Origin: Bradyrhizobium symbiodeficiens
GTDB taxonomy: Bacteria > Pseudomonadota > Alphaproteobacteria > Rhizobiales > Xanthobacteraceae
DNA length: 64,000 nucleotides
Direction of reading: 5' to 3'
Assembly (NCBI RefSeq): GCF_002266465.3
Contig: NZ_CP029427.2
Coordinates: forward strand, 2,978,501-3,042,500
This document shows, piece by piece, positions 56,126-64,000 of this stretch (positions are counted from its first letter, which is position 1; the number at the start of each line of letters is the position of its first letter). The notes beneath the pieces were generated by a model. The model was not told the DNA's origin. It did no database searches and was given only the letters and a program-made list of their open reading frames with translations. The position numbers were made by a program, and so were the translations under genes.

Positions 56126-56704
56126 ATGACGTCCGAACCCAAAGCACCTTCGGCGCAGGTCGTGCCGCCGCGTCTCGGCCTGTTCGCCCAGCTCATCTTC
56201 GGATCGCGCTGGCTGCAGTTCCCGCTCTACATCGGCCTGATCGTCGCGCAGGCCGTCTACGTGCTGCTGTTCCTGAAGGAGCTCTGGCATCTGGTCCTGC
56301 ACTCCTTCGACGCCAGCGAGCAGCAGATCATGCTGGTCGTGCTCGGGCTGATCGACGTCGTCATGATCTCCAACCTCCTGATCATGGTGATTGTCGGCGG
56401 CTACGAGACCTTCGTCTCCCGGCTGAACCTGACCGGCCACCCCGACGAGCCGGAATGGCTCAGCCACGTCAATGCCAGCGTGCTCAAGATCAAGCTCGCG
56501 ATGGCGATCATCGGCATCTCCTCGATCTCGCTGCTCAGGACCTTCATCGAGGCCGGCAATCTCGGCACCACGCGCAGCAATTTCACCGAGACCGGCGTGA
56601 TGTGGCAGGTGCTGATCCATCTGACCTTCATCATCTCGGCGGTCGGCATCGCCTGGGTCGACCGCCTCAGCGAGAGCGGTCATCGCAAGGAAGCCGGCCA
56701 CTGA
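56126..56704 (+). CDS. UPF0114 (YqhA-type, TIGR00645) membrane protein
   Basis: A 192-residue protein with three or four membrane segments and the conserved stretch LGLIDVVMISNLLIMVIVGGYETFVSRL followed later by KIKLAMAIIGISSISLLRTF (shown in parts of the family consensus). Function is unknown. It ends the four-gene cluster, 31 bp after terC. Confidence 0.92.
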   Translation: MTSEPKAPSAQVVPPRLGLFAQLIFGSRWLQFPLYIGLIVAQAVYVLLFLKELWHLVLHSFDASEQQIMLVVLGLIDVVMISNLLIMVIVGGYETFVSRLNLTGHPDEPEWLSHVNASVLKIKLAMAIIGISSISLLRTFIEAGNLGTTRSNFTETGVMWQVLIHLTFIISAVGIAWVDRLSESGHRKEAGH

Positions 56705-56797
56705 CTGAGGGGGCGACCCTCTGACGGGAGGTGCCGACGTCCGTTCTGGTTTCTGCCCGGGAGCTCGCGGGGTACGGTCCCGTCCGCTCCAGGCTAA

Positions 56798-58075
56798 TCA
56801 TTCGGCTGGACTGCCGACGACCGCTCCCTGCCTGACGTCCTCGCGGGCGAGGATCAGCAGGAGGCCGACGATGATCAACTCGACCACCGCGAAGGCGACG
56901 AAAGCCCCGGTGAAGGCACCGGAAGAGGCGTTGATGATGACCCCCATCATCCAGGGCGCCACGAAAGCCGAGAAGATTCCGAACACCTCCGCATAGCCGA
57001 TCGCCGCCGGTGCGAGCGCGTCGGAGTATTTTTCGCTGAGTAGTGCGAAGATCGCGCCACCGCCAAGCAGAGCGACGCCGCTGAGGGCTGCGAACAGCAC
57101 CAGCATCCCGAACGGCATCGGCGTGACGACGCTCCAGAGGAACATCAGGGCGGTCAGGAAGGCGAGCCCTGCGGTGAGCTTGATCATGAACGGCTTGCCG
57201 AGCCGGTCGGACATGTAGCCGCCGATCACCAGGAACAGGACCTGCGACAGCCCCATCACGGTGCCGATCACGGCGCCGGCTTCCGGCGGCATGTGCTGCA
57301 CGGTGATAAAGGCGGGCACCACCCAGGTCGCCGTGCCGGCGATGGCGAAGGTGCAGGCCACGATGCCGAAGCCACCGACCGCGATCCATTTCGAGCGGAA
57401 GATTTCGCCAAGCGGCAGGTGCTCCTGAGGCGTCTCGTTCCCCCAGGTGAAATCGGCGATGCCGATCTCGCGCGGGCTGTTGCGGACGACGAGCGCGTCG
57501 ATCGCCGCGACGATCAGGGTGCCGACCGCCAGCACCGCGAAGAAGGTCCGCCATCCGGTCGCGATGGTCAGGGGAATGCCGAGTGCGAAATCCAGGGTGA
57601 TGGCAAGGCTGTAGGCCGCAAGGATGATGCCGACCACCGAGCCGCGCCGGCTCTGCGGAAACCAGCCGAAGATCAGCTTCATGTTGCCGATGAAAATGCC
57701 GGCGTCGAAGAAGCCGATCACGAGCCGCAGCAGAACGAGCTGGGTGTAGGTTTGGACGAACACCTGCAGCACCATCCCGAGACCGGTGCCGGCAAGCCCA
57801 ACCAGCAGCATGTTGCGCGCCGTCATGGAGCGGCTCACTGGCGACCACACCACCATGCCGACGCCATAGGTCAGTGCGAAGATGCCCTGCGCCAGGCCGG
57901 CCTCGGCGGGATTGAGTTTCAGGCTCTCGGAGACGAAAGGCAGCACGGCGGCGAAGGCATACCAGTCGGCCGCGAGGAATATCTCGCAAAAGATGGCGAG
58001 CGCCAGCATGCCCTTTTGCCAGACAGCAATCCGCCGGCGGTCGCTCTCGGAAATGGTGGTCCAGTTGGTCGTCAT
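56798..58075 (-). CDS. Major facilitator superfamily transporter
   Basis: A 425-residue MFS protein with twelve predicted helices, the loop 2-3 motif VWSPVSRSMTARNMLLVG and a second copy GGYMSDRLGKPFMIK. It resembles organic-acid and aromatic-acid uptake carriers. It is the last gene of a five-gene minus-strand unit with a cupin, a hydrolase, an FMN reductase and a monooxygenase, so it probably imports their substrate. The start at 58075 (MTTNWTTISESD) was chosen; the frame is open upstream. Confidence 0.9.
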   Translation of the reverse strand: MTTNWTTISESDRRRIAVWQKGMLALAIFCEIFLAADWYAFAAVLPFVSESLKLNPAEAGLAQGIFALTYGVGMVVWSPVSRSMTARNMLLVGLAGTGLGMVLQVFVQTYTQLVLLRLVIGFFDAGIFIGNMKLIFGWFPQSRRGSVVGIILAAYSLAITLDFALGIPLTIATGWRTFFAVLAVGTLIVAAIDALVVRNSPREIGIADFTWGNETPQEHLPLGEIFRSKWIAVGGFGIVACTFAIAGTATWVVPAFITVQHMPPEAGAVIGTVMGLSQVLFLVIGGYMSDRLGKPFMIKLTAGLAFLTALMFLWSVVTPMPFGMLVLFAALSGVALLGGGAIFALLSEKYSDALAPAAIGYAEVFGIFSAFVAPWMMGVIINASSGAFTGAFVAFAVVELIIVGLLLILAREDVRQGAVVGSPAE

Positions 58076-58115
58076 GATCAATCCTTGCGGTTTGAGCTTC
58101 GGTGGAAGACGAGCA

Positions 58116-58559
58116 TCAAGCCGGGGGCGGCAGGAAATTGACCTCGTGCTCGGCGGCACGCCGAACGACCTCCTGCGGATCGGGCAGGTTGTGGATGCGC
58201 TCGAACAGCTCCTTGAGCGATCGCGTCGGGGCAACCCAGAACAGGCTGGTCGCGGTTTCGCCGGACTTGTTGAAGATGCCGTGGGGAATGCCTTTGGGCA
58301 TGCGCACGAGGTCCCCGGCGGTCGCCACCAGGTCCTTGCCGTCGAGCCAGAGATCGTAGCGGCCGCTCAGCACGTAGACGAACTCGTCCTGGGTCGGATG
58401 AACGTGCGGCGGCACGAAGGTGCCGTCGGGGAAAACGGCATGCCAGGCCATCGACGCTTCGGAGTGTTGCTTGAGCGTGTAGGTCTGGCCCAGAATGTTC
58501 CAGACGATGTTCCCAAAACCGTCCTTGGCAGGGGTTACGCCCGGCGGCATCTCGATCAT
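58116..58559 (-). CDS. Cupin-domain protein of the monooxygenase operon
   Basis: A 147-residue single-cupin protein. The metal site is PHVHPTQDEFVYVLSGRYDL (two His, one Glu) and the second motif is GIPHGIFN. It could be a small dioxygenase, an isomerase or a ring-cleaving enzyme of the pathway. The ATG at 58559 has GAGG upstream. It sits between the hydrolase and transporter genes. Confidence 0.88.
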   Translation of the reverse strand: MIEMPPGVTPAKDGFGNIVWNILGQTYTLKQHSEASMAWHAVFPDGTFVPPHVHPTQDEFVYVLSGRYDLWLDGKDLVATAGDLVRMPKGIPHGIFNKSGETATSLFWVAPTRSLKELFERIHNLPDPQEVVRRAAEHEVNFLPPPA

Positions 58560-58582
58560 GGTGGTGTCCTCTGTTGTCTGAG

Positions 58583-59383
58583 CTACTCGGCAAGAAAATC
58601 GGTGACGTGGTGCGCAGCGGAGGGCGTTTCCTCGAACACAAGATGTCCGGTATCCGGCACCAGCGTCACGCGCGCATCGGGCAGCCCCGCCTTCCAGGCT
58701 TCGGCTTGCGCCGTTGGTCGCAGGCGATCCGCGGCGCCCCACAAGACCAGCGTCGGCATCGTGATCCGGTGTAGCCAGTGCGCGAGCTTCGGATTTCCTT
58801 GTGGATCGTTGCGGATCAGCTTGGCGAAGCCGGTCACTTCGCGTCCGAGGCGGGCATCGAATGCAGGATCCGGCGACCTGGGAAAGTAACGGAGCGCGTT
58901 TGAAGGATCGTTCGCGAGATAGGCCGGCAAATCCTGTGGCGCGATTTCGAACAGGCCGGGGGCCGGCGCGCTCGCAACCACAAGGCCGGCGGGCGCGACC
59001 AGCACCAGCTTGCGGACGCGATGCGGCTGGCGGATGGCGAACTCGGCGGCGAGCCACCCGCCGAGCGAAAACCCGGCCAGATCGAACTTCGCCAGTCCCA
59101 GCCTGTCGAGCAAGTCCGTGGTCTGCAGGACATGATCCTCGATCGTATCGATCCAGACCGCATCGCCGGAATCGCCGAAACCGGCCTGATAAGGAATGAT
59201 GACGGTGTGCCGCTTCGCCCAATCGCGCGCCATCTCAAAGCCGGTAAACGTGCCGGTACCGTGCAGAAACACCAGTGGAGGGCCGCTTCCGATGGTGTGA
59301 ACGACGGTGCGCACGTCGTTGATAACGTATTCCGCGCGAGCAAAGCCGGTGAGGTCGGGCAAGGGTTTGGTGGTCTCAAGCAT
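58583..59383 (-). CDS. Alpha/beta hydrolase of the monooxygenase operon
   Basis: A 266-residue alpha/beta hydrolase with oxyanion strand VFLHGTGT, nucleophile elbow GFSLGG with S106, acid region VLWGAADRLRP and histidine in PDTGHLVFEE. It resembles C-C bond and ester hydrolases of aromatic degradation. In context it may cleave a ring-opened or ester product of the flavin monooxygenase. It lies 54 bp downstream of the FMN reductase gene. Confidence 0.9.
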   Translation of the reverse strand: MLETTKPLPDLTGFARAEYVINDVRTVVHTIGSGPPLVFLHGTGTFTGFEMARDWAKRHTVIIPYQAGFGDSGDAVWIDTIEDHVLQTTDLLDRLGLAKFDLAGFSLGGWLAAEFAIRQPHRVRKLVLVAPAGLVVASAPAPGLFEIAPQDLPAYLANDPSNALRYFPRSPDPAFDARLGREVTGFAKLIRNDPQGNPKLAHWLHRITMPTLVLWGAADRLRPTAQAEAWKAGLPDARVTLVPDTGHLVFEETPSAAHHVTDFLAE

Positions 59384-59437
59384 GATGGATGTCTCCGGTT
59401 GAAGGCAGCCTGTCTGGGCACCGCAGCGGAAGAGGGA

Positions 59438-59986
59438 TCATGCGGCGTTGGCCCGGCGGTCGCCGACGAGCGCTGCGAATTGTTCCACGGCGTTGGCGAG
59501 GCGAGCGGCGATCATCGGCGCCAGGGGGCCGCCCGACGCCAGTTCGTCGCTGCTTGCATAGATCGCGGTCGACACCGTGCAGGCCTCGAAGAACCCGAAC
59601 AACGGACGCAGCTGATGCTCGACTACCAGCGAGTGGCGCAGCCCGCCGCCGACCGCTGTCAGCAGCACCGGGCGATTGCGCAGCACGCCGGGCTTGATCA
59701 GGTCAAAGACATGTTTGAACAGGCCGGGATACGAGCCCTGGAACACCGGGCAGCCGATCACCAGGCCATCGGCATGCTCGATTGCCTCGACGAGATCGCG
59801 CGCGCGGTCGTCGAGCCCGTTGCGGGTAAACGCGGCGATGCCCTGGCCGGCATCGACGAGGTCGAGGATGTCGGTCTTGAGCGCGTGATGGGTCAGGAGA
59901 TCGGCCGCAACGGCTTCAACGAGCACGCGCGATCTTGCCGGCCGCCAGCTGTTGCCGCAGAAGCCAACGATGCGGGATCCGTTCAC
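59438..59986 (-). CDS. NADPH-dependent FMN reductase (SsuE/MsuE-like)
   Basis: A 182-residue flavodoxin-fold reductase. The FMN phosphate loop is GNSWRPARSR (11-20) and the isoalloxazine region contains GCPVFQGSYPGLFKHVFDL. It probably supplies reduced FMN to the monooxygenase encoded 17 bp upstream. The GTG at 59986 was chosen because GGAGG lies 5 nt before it and it gives a family-length protein; the frame is open much further. Confidence 0.92.
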   Translation of the reverse strand: MNGSRIVGFCGNSWRPARSRVLVEAVAADLLTHHALKTDILDLVDAGQGIAAFTRNGLDDRARDLVEAIEHADGLVIGCPVFQGSYPGLFKHVFDLIKPGVLRNRPVLLTAVGGGLRHSLVVEHQLRPLFGFFEACTVSTAIYASSDELASGGPLAPMIAARLANAVEQFAALVGDRRANAA

Positions 59987-60003
59987 GCCGACCTCCTGCG
60001 CGC

Positions 60004-61236
60004 TCAGCCAGTCACCCCGAACACTGTCCATTGCGCGTCCGGCCCGGGAAGGCCGAGCAGCGCACGACCGCATTCCTCGACGATCTGGTCGGCCATCAGG
60101 ATGTGCTGGGTACCCGAGTGGATGTCGCGATAGAAGCGCTGCATCGGCGTGTTGTGCAGCGAGGCGCCCCGGGCTGCACGGTGCGCGAAGGTCGAGACGT
60201 CGGACAGGACGTCGTGGATGTGGCGCAGCGACAGCTTGATCATTGTCATTTGCGCCAGCGACGGGCTTTCGCCGTCGGCGCAGGTCTCGGAGACCTCCTT
60301 CCAGGTTTCGTGCACCAGCGCACGTGCCGCGCGAAAACGAGCCTCGGCCTGCGCGAATTGGAACTTGAAGCTGGCGCTCTCGCACGACTTGCCGAAGGGA
60401 TCCTGGCGCGGGACGATGACCTTCACGAGTTCGTCGAGCATGCGGCGGCCGACTCCGACTGCCCAGCTCGAGTGCGACCAGGCGCTATAGCCAGCGAGCC
60501 CCAGCGCGCCCTGCACCCCGCCGCGACGCGGCGCTCCGATGTCGAAATCGTAGGTCATGTGTGTCGGCACGAACAGCTCGTCGCCCTCGCTGAGCGTGTA
60601 GTCGAAGCTTCCGGTGGCGCGCAGGCCGAGCACGTCCCAATTGCCCATCAGCTTGATGGTCGCCCGCGGATGGTGGGTGACGACGATCTTGGGCTGTCCG
60701 TTGGGACCGAACACCATGTCCTTGCCGGAGGCGTCGGTGACGAAGCAGCCGGAGTGGACCCATTCGGCATGCTGGATGCCGCTGCCATAGGCCCAGTTGC
60801 CGCGGATCATGTAGCCGCCGTCGACCGGACGGGCGAAGCCCCGCGGGACTCCGTTGCCGGCGATGGTGATGTCGGCGCCTTTTGCGAAGACCTTCTTGAT
60901 GCCCTCGTCCTCGACATAGATGGCGAGCGTCGTGCCTTCCATGTTGTTGCCGATCGCACACCATCCGGCGGATGCATGCGTATAGGCAAGGCGCTCGATC
61001 ACGGTCATGGCGTCGTATGGCAGAAGCTCTGCGCCACCGACCTCGCGGGGGAACAGCATCGTGTAGATGCCGGCCTTGCGAAGCGCGGCGACGACGTCGT
61101 CGGTGAGATAGCCCTGCGCCTCGGCCTCGGCGGCGCGGGACTCGACCAGTGGCAGTACGGCGTCGAGGCGCGCGTGGAACTCGGCCACTGATGGCGTCGT
61201 GGAAGGCCTGGCGGCGCGTTGCATGGAAAGGCTCAT
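60004..61236 (-). CDS. Acyl-CoA dehydrogenase-fold flavin monooxygenase (DszC/SfnC-like)
   Basis: A 410-residue protein with the acyl-CoA dehydrogenase fold (RKAGIYTMLFPREVGGAELL, ASAGWCAIGNNMEGT, GNWDVLGLRATGSFDYTLSE, RDIHSGTQHILMADQIVEE). It lacks the acyl-CoA-type catalytic glutamate region and, with an FMN reductase next to it, fits the two-component monooxygenases DszC, SfnC and HsaA. These use reduced FMN to oxidise sulfur, amine or aromatic compounds. The ATG at 61236 has GGAG 8 nt upstream. It is the first gene of the operon. Confidence 0.9.
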   Translation of the reverse strand: MSLSMQRAARPSTTPSVAEFHARLDAVLPLVESRAAEAEAQGYLTDDVVAALRKAGIYTMLFPREVGGAELLPYDAMTVIERLAYTHASAGWCAIGNNMEGTTLAIYVEDEGIKKVFAKGADITIAGNGVPRGFARPVDGGYMIRGNWAYGSGIQHAEWVHSGCFVTDASGKDMVFGPNGQPKIVVTHHPRATIKLMGNWDVLGLRATGSFDYTLSEGDELFVPTHMTYDFDIGAPRRGGVQGALGLAGYSAWSHSSWAVGVGRRMLDELVKVIVPRQDPFGKSCESASFKFQFAQAEARFRAARALVHETWKEVSETCADGESPSLAQMTMIKLSLRHIHDVLSDVSTFAHRAARGASLHNTPMQRFYRDIHSGTQHILMADQIVEECGRALLGLPGPDAQWTVFGVTG

Positions 61237-61453
61237 GATCGGTATCTCCACGTCAGGCTGTTGCTCCGCCGCGATCGGCGGCGAAGATCGGGACCGCGGG
61301 AACCTCGTCCGTCGGCAAAGCTCTGCCGTCGCGCGCCAAGGTCGTTGGCGCGCGGGTGAGCAGGCAGCTCGCGATGGTGACGTGGCCCGTCGGAACCGCG
61401 TGATGTCGTCGCGCGGTCACGATGGGCAAATCTAGGGATGAAGCGGGCAGACC

Positions 61454-61481
61454 GGCAATCCCCCATCATGGGGGGATCGCC
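61454..61481. promoter_or_regulatory. Imperfect palindrome, candidate LuxR-type operator
   Basis: Arms GGCAATCCCCCAT (61454-61466) and ATGGGGGGATCGCC (61468-61481) are inverted copies with one mismatch and one extra base. The element lies in the 353-bp space between the divergent monooxygenase operon (first ATG 61236) and the LuxR-type gene (61590). It is the only strong dyad there, so it is the best candidate for the regulator's binding site; no clear promoter elements were picked out beside it. Confidence 0.45.
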
Positions 61482-61589
61482 GTTGCTGCTGTGCCGTAAA
61501 GCTGAGCCGGAGAAGCACGGTTCTGCCGCTTCTTTCCGCTTGACCGGAGAACGGGCGAAGAAGAAGTTTTAAGCCTATAACAAAACGAA

Positions 61590-62390
61590 ATGGCGCACGT
61601 CGTGCGAGGAGTGGCGGTGAGGGCCGAGCAGGAGCAGTTTGACCGTCTGCCTGAGGGCCAGCTGGCGGATCGTTTGATGTCCATCGCCGAGAGCCGTTCG
61701 GTGCGTGCACTGGGCGCGGCCTGTTGCTCGGCAATCACCGAGCTTACGGGATCGCCGACCGTCGGCCTCTACCTGCTCGACGGCCCGGAGCCCGCCCTGG
61801 TCTACAGCCGCCACGTCGCCGATGGCCTGCTTGACAATTACAAGGCCGGCTTCTGGAAGCACGACCCTGTGCTCGACTGCATCATGACCCGCGGCTGCGC
61901 GGTCGACGGCGAAACCGTGATCGGCCCGCAGCAATGGCGGCACAGCCCGAGCTTCGAGATGCTGCATGAATGGGGCTTCGCCTACAATATGGGTGGGCCG
62001 CTGTGGTGCGGCCGGAAGATCATCGGCGTGCTCTTCACTGCGACGACGGAGACGGGCGCGCCCTATACGCCGCGGGCACGATTGCGCATGCAGATGCTAT
62101 GCCGGGCCGGCTCGCTAGCGCTGACCAACATGATGGATACGGGCGAGCTGCAAGCCGGTCGTAGCCCGGGCCGTCAACCCGAGACGGCCGGGATGCTCTC
62201 GGCATCGCTGCCGCCGCGCTCGGCGGATGTCGCCATCCGGGTTTGCCGTGGCCAGACCAACAAGGAGATTGCCCGCGAAATGGGGATTTCCGACCAGACC
62301 GTGAAGGAGCACGTCGCGAATCTATGCCGGCGCTTCGGCGTGCACAACCGGACCGAACTTGCGGCCTGCCTTCTCAGCGCGCGGCAGTGA
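61590..62390 (+). CDS. LuxR-type transcriptional regulator with GAF-like sensor domain
   Basis: A 266-residue protein with an N-terminal GAF/autoinducer-binding-like region (about 20-175; HDPVLDCIMTRG, WGFAYNMGGPLWCGRKIIGV) and a C-terminal LuxR-type HTH (about 205-262; VCRGQTNKEIAREMGISDQT). No luxI-type gene is in the window, so it more likely senses a pathway compound than a quorum signal. It is divergent from the monooxygenase operon and probably controls it. ATG 61590 is used; a GTG at 61617 is possible. Confidence 0.88.
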   Translation: MAHVVRGVAVRAEQEQFDRLPEGQLADRLMSIAESRSVRALGAACCSAITELTGSPTVGLYLLDGPEPALVYSRHVADGLLDNYKAGFWKHDPVLDCIMTRGCAVDGETVIGPQQWRHSPSFEMLHEWGFAYNMGGPLWCGRKIIGVLFTATTETGAPYTPRARLRMQMLCRAGSLALTNMMDTGELQAGRSPGRQPETAGMLSASLPPRSADVAIRVCRGQTNKEIAREMGISDQTVKEHVANLCRRFGVHNRTELAACLLSARQ

Positions 62391-62542
62391 AGCCGCCGGT
62401 CACAGCGTGCGTTCGGCGGGGTCGTTAAAATTGTCTGCAATCCGTCCAGCAGCGGCAAACCGTGCGGACGAGAAGCACTGCGCTTTAAACCAGAGCTTTG
62501 GAACTGATCTGCATTCTGCCTGCAACAGGGCAGGGCATCAGC

Positions 62543-62806
62543 ATGTCAATTCTCAGGGAGATCGTCGCTGCGGTCGCGGGAGTCTACGCGCTCCTGCTCG
62601 CCTGCGACGCATTGTTCGGGGTCGGCGAGCCGCGCTTCGACGACGTATATTACCGCGCCAGCTTCTACGCGCCGCGGCCGAAGGAATTCCGCTTCGCGGG
62701 TGACACGCCGCCGGCGGTGCGCGTCAGCGACGCCTTCGCGCAGTTCTCGGCGGGCGAGGTCAAGCCGAACAAGCGTTACTCGGCGCTGACGACCATTATC
62801 CGGTAG
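62543..62806 (+). CDS. Small hypothetical protein with N-terminal hydrophobic segment
   Basis: An 87-residue protein: hydrophobic segment at about 5-21 (IVAAVAGVYALLLACDALFG), then a polar, tyrosine-rich part (FDDVYYRASFYAPRPKEFRF). It may be exported or membrane-bound. The ATG at 62543 was chosen to place the hydrophobic segment at the start. No family recognised. Confidence 0.6.
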   Translation: MSILREIVAAVAGVYALLLACDALFGVGEPRFDDVYYRASFYAPRPKEFRFAGDTPPAVRVSDAFAQFSAGEVKPNKRYSALTTIIR

Positions 62807-62839
62807 GGCCGAGGCATAAATCGGCGTCCGCCCGTCCGG

Positions 62840-63421
62840 TTATTGCAAATCGTGAAGCTCCTTACCGAGCGGCGGCGTCAGCCGAAAATCTGAAAATGCG
62901 ACCGCGAGTCCGGATCGCTCCGGTGTGCAGGCCATAGGTCCAACAAGATAGGAAGAATTCGCTGCGAACGGCGCAAGCCGCATGAGAGGCCATATCTTGC
63001 CATCGCTCGAAGACTGCAAGCGAAGAACGCCGTGCGCAATCGTAATGCGCAACCGGAAGTCACTGGCGTCGTGCTGATAGGGTGCCGTCGCCCAGTCCGA
63101 TCGCCCGTCGGTCAGGACGCTCGATAGCATCGCGCGCCCATCCGCAAACTCGATCCCGGCCTTGAGCCAGCAACGTTCGTCCACACGCACCATGACGCCC
63201 GCTTGATCGTAGAGCGCTTTGAAATCACCCCGGACGCGGAGTTCGGCCGTGAATGCGTCCCCGACCGGAAAACCAAGAAAGTGCCCGCTGTCGCGGATGA
63301 AACCGTAGTGGGTTTCGCGCCAAAAGTCGGTGGCATGGTCCGTAACCACTTCGAGGAAGTTGTCCTTTTCAGACCATTGTTTCGGTTCGTTCAACCAAGT
63401 GCCGTTGGACCTGCCAAACAT
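62840..63421 (-). CDS. DUF1349 protein (concanavalin-like fold)
   Basis: A 193-residue protein of the DUF1349 family (THYGFIRDSGHFLGFPVGDA, YDQAGVMVRVDERCWLKAGIEF, SDGKIWPLMRLAPF), which is related to lectin/glucanase-like beta-sandwich domains. It may bind or act on carbohydrates. There is no signal peptide. The ATG at 63421 has GGAG 8 nt upstream. It is convergent with the small hypothetical gene. Confidence 0.9.
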   Translation of the reverse strand: MFGRSNGTWLNEPKQWSEKDNFLEVVTDHATDFWRETHYGFIRDSGHFLGFPVGDAFTAELRVRGDFKALYDQAGVMVRVDERCWLKAGIEFADGRAMLSSVLTDGRSDWATAPYQHDASDFRLRITIAHGVLRLQSSSDGKIWPLMRLAPFAANSSYLVGPMACTPERSGLAVAFSDFRLTPPLGKELHDLQ

Positions 63422-64000
63422 CCTTGATGCTCCATCTGAAGGCGGGACACGCGGTCCAACAACCAACTACGCGGAAAGTTTTGTGCCGAGCACAAAAAGG
63501 CAGGTTTCAGGCGCAATGCGACCTCGCGCACGCCTTTCAGCGTTTCCACGGAAACGTCCGGGCCGGGCACGATAGCTACAAGACCTTGTGTTGCCCGATA
63601 GGCAAAACACGCGAGGGATGGGGCAACCCTCATCACCGAAAATATTCCACTTTACCGAAATTCGGGAACGGCGTATGTGTTGCGGCATCCCGGCCCAACG
63701 AAGAGGGGCGTATCGCGATCGTCACGAACGCGGGCCGGGCGGCGGTGGACGCAGGTGACATCGGCGCCAAGGATTTCGCAGGGCGGGCAACCGTGAGCAA
63801 GGCGCCTCGCGCACACGACCGGTGTGATCGGCGTACGGCAAAATCGTGTGGTCCTGGCGCCCGGGGTCTGTGCGCCAAGTCTTGCGGTGATGTGTGTTGC
63901 TCAACCGGGCACGCGCATCAGTCATCCACAAGGCGACGGGGGCAATAGTGCAACGCTCCCCGGGGAGAGCGCGACATAAGCTGTAAACCCACTGCGCAGG
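63422..64000. repeat. Non-coding, hairpin-rich region, probably dispersed intergenic repeats
   Basis: No convincing gene in about 580 bp. CGTTTCC/GGAAACG (63541-63547, 63550-63556) is a perfect dyad; GTGTTGCC (63588-63595) pairs with GGCAAAACAC (63601-63610) apart from a two-base bulge. The part from about 63700 to the window end, including GTGTGGTCCTGGCGCCCGG and CCCCGGGGAGAGCG, resembles a GC-rich sequence I recall as repeated between genes of Bradyrhizobium-type genomes. It runs off the window edge. Open frames on both strands are rich in Arg, Cys and Ser and look like artefacts. Confidence 0.45.

Overview
The window is 64 kb of GC-rich, tightly packed chromosomal DNA with strong third-position GC bias and many ATGA/GTGA gene overlaps. 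Protein family content (FixL/FixJ-like two-component systems, TakP-type TRAP transporters with Tat signals, DUF1289, UPF0114, a relic of the ABC_sub_bind family) and dispersed GC-rich palindromes point to an alphaproteobacterium of the Bradyrhizobium/Rhodopseudomonas group. This assignment is an inference from gene content. I saw no rRNA, complete tRNA, insertion sequence, prophage or CRISPR array.

Layout. 0-3.4 kb: the 3' part of a YdeP-type molybdopterin oxidoreductase, convergent with an orphan PAS histidine kinase. 3.5-9.3 kb (minus): an RND efflux operon (two exported proteins, periplasmic adaptor, MdtB-like pump) whose last gene, an FlK-type hotdog thioesterase, overlaps the pump gene. 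9.5-10.3 kb: an exported alpha/beta hydrolase. 10.5-17.5 kb (plus): a complete biotin-independent malonate decarboxylase operon, mdcA-C-D-E-G-B-F-H, in which mdcE carries two compensating frameshifts. 18.0-21.1 kb (minus): a second PAS kinase with a FixJ-type regulator and a receiver-only protein. 21.5-29.3 kb: an AraC regulator, aspartyl protease, DUF1289 protein, PleC/DivJ-like kinase, NhaD antiporter, beta-hydroxyacid dehydrogenase, VOC protein and Mrp ATPase.

29.5-38.0 kb: two paralogous TakP-like TRAP binding proteins, an acyl-CoA dehydrogenase, an OmpR-type two-component system and, on the opposite strand, the TRAP permease genes dctM and dctQ. 38.2-43.5 kb: moaA, a lipoprotein, gph, then rpiA, a DUF2059 protein and glutathione reductase. 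43.7-49.3 kb: a membrane-anchored hydrolase, a decayed alcohol dehydrogenase fragment, a two-cupin protein, small proteins, and a GCS2 ligase next to a class II amidotransferase. 49.5-54.2 kb: a TolB-like/TPR membrane protein, a peroxiredoxin-like protein, a MOSC-reductase-ferredoxin fusion and an NTF2-like protein. 54.6-56.7 kb: a TerB/membrane/TerC/UPF0114 quartet. 56.8-62.4 kb: a candidate catabolic operon (MFS transporter, cupin, hydrolase, FMN reductase, acyl-CoA-dehydrogenase-fold monooxygenase) with a divergent LuxR-type regulator. The last 0.6 kb is non-coding, hairpin-rich sequence.

The best candidates for something little described are the FlK-like thioesterase coupled to an efflux pump, the three-domain MOSC fusion, the GCS2/amidotransferase pair and the LuxR-controlled monooxygenase cluster. 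None is an obviously new defence or mobile system.
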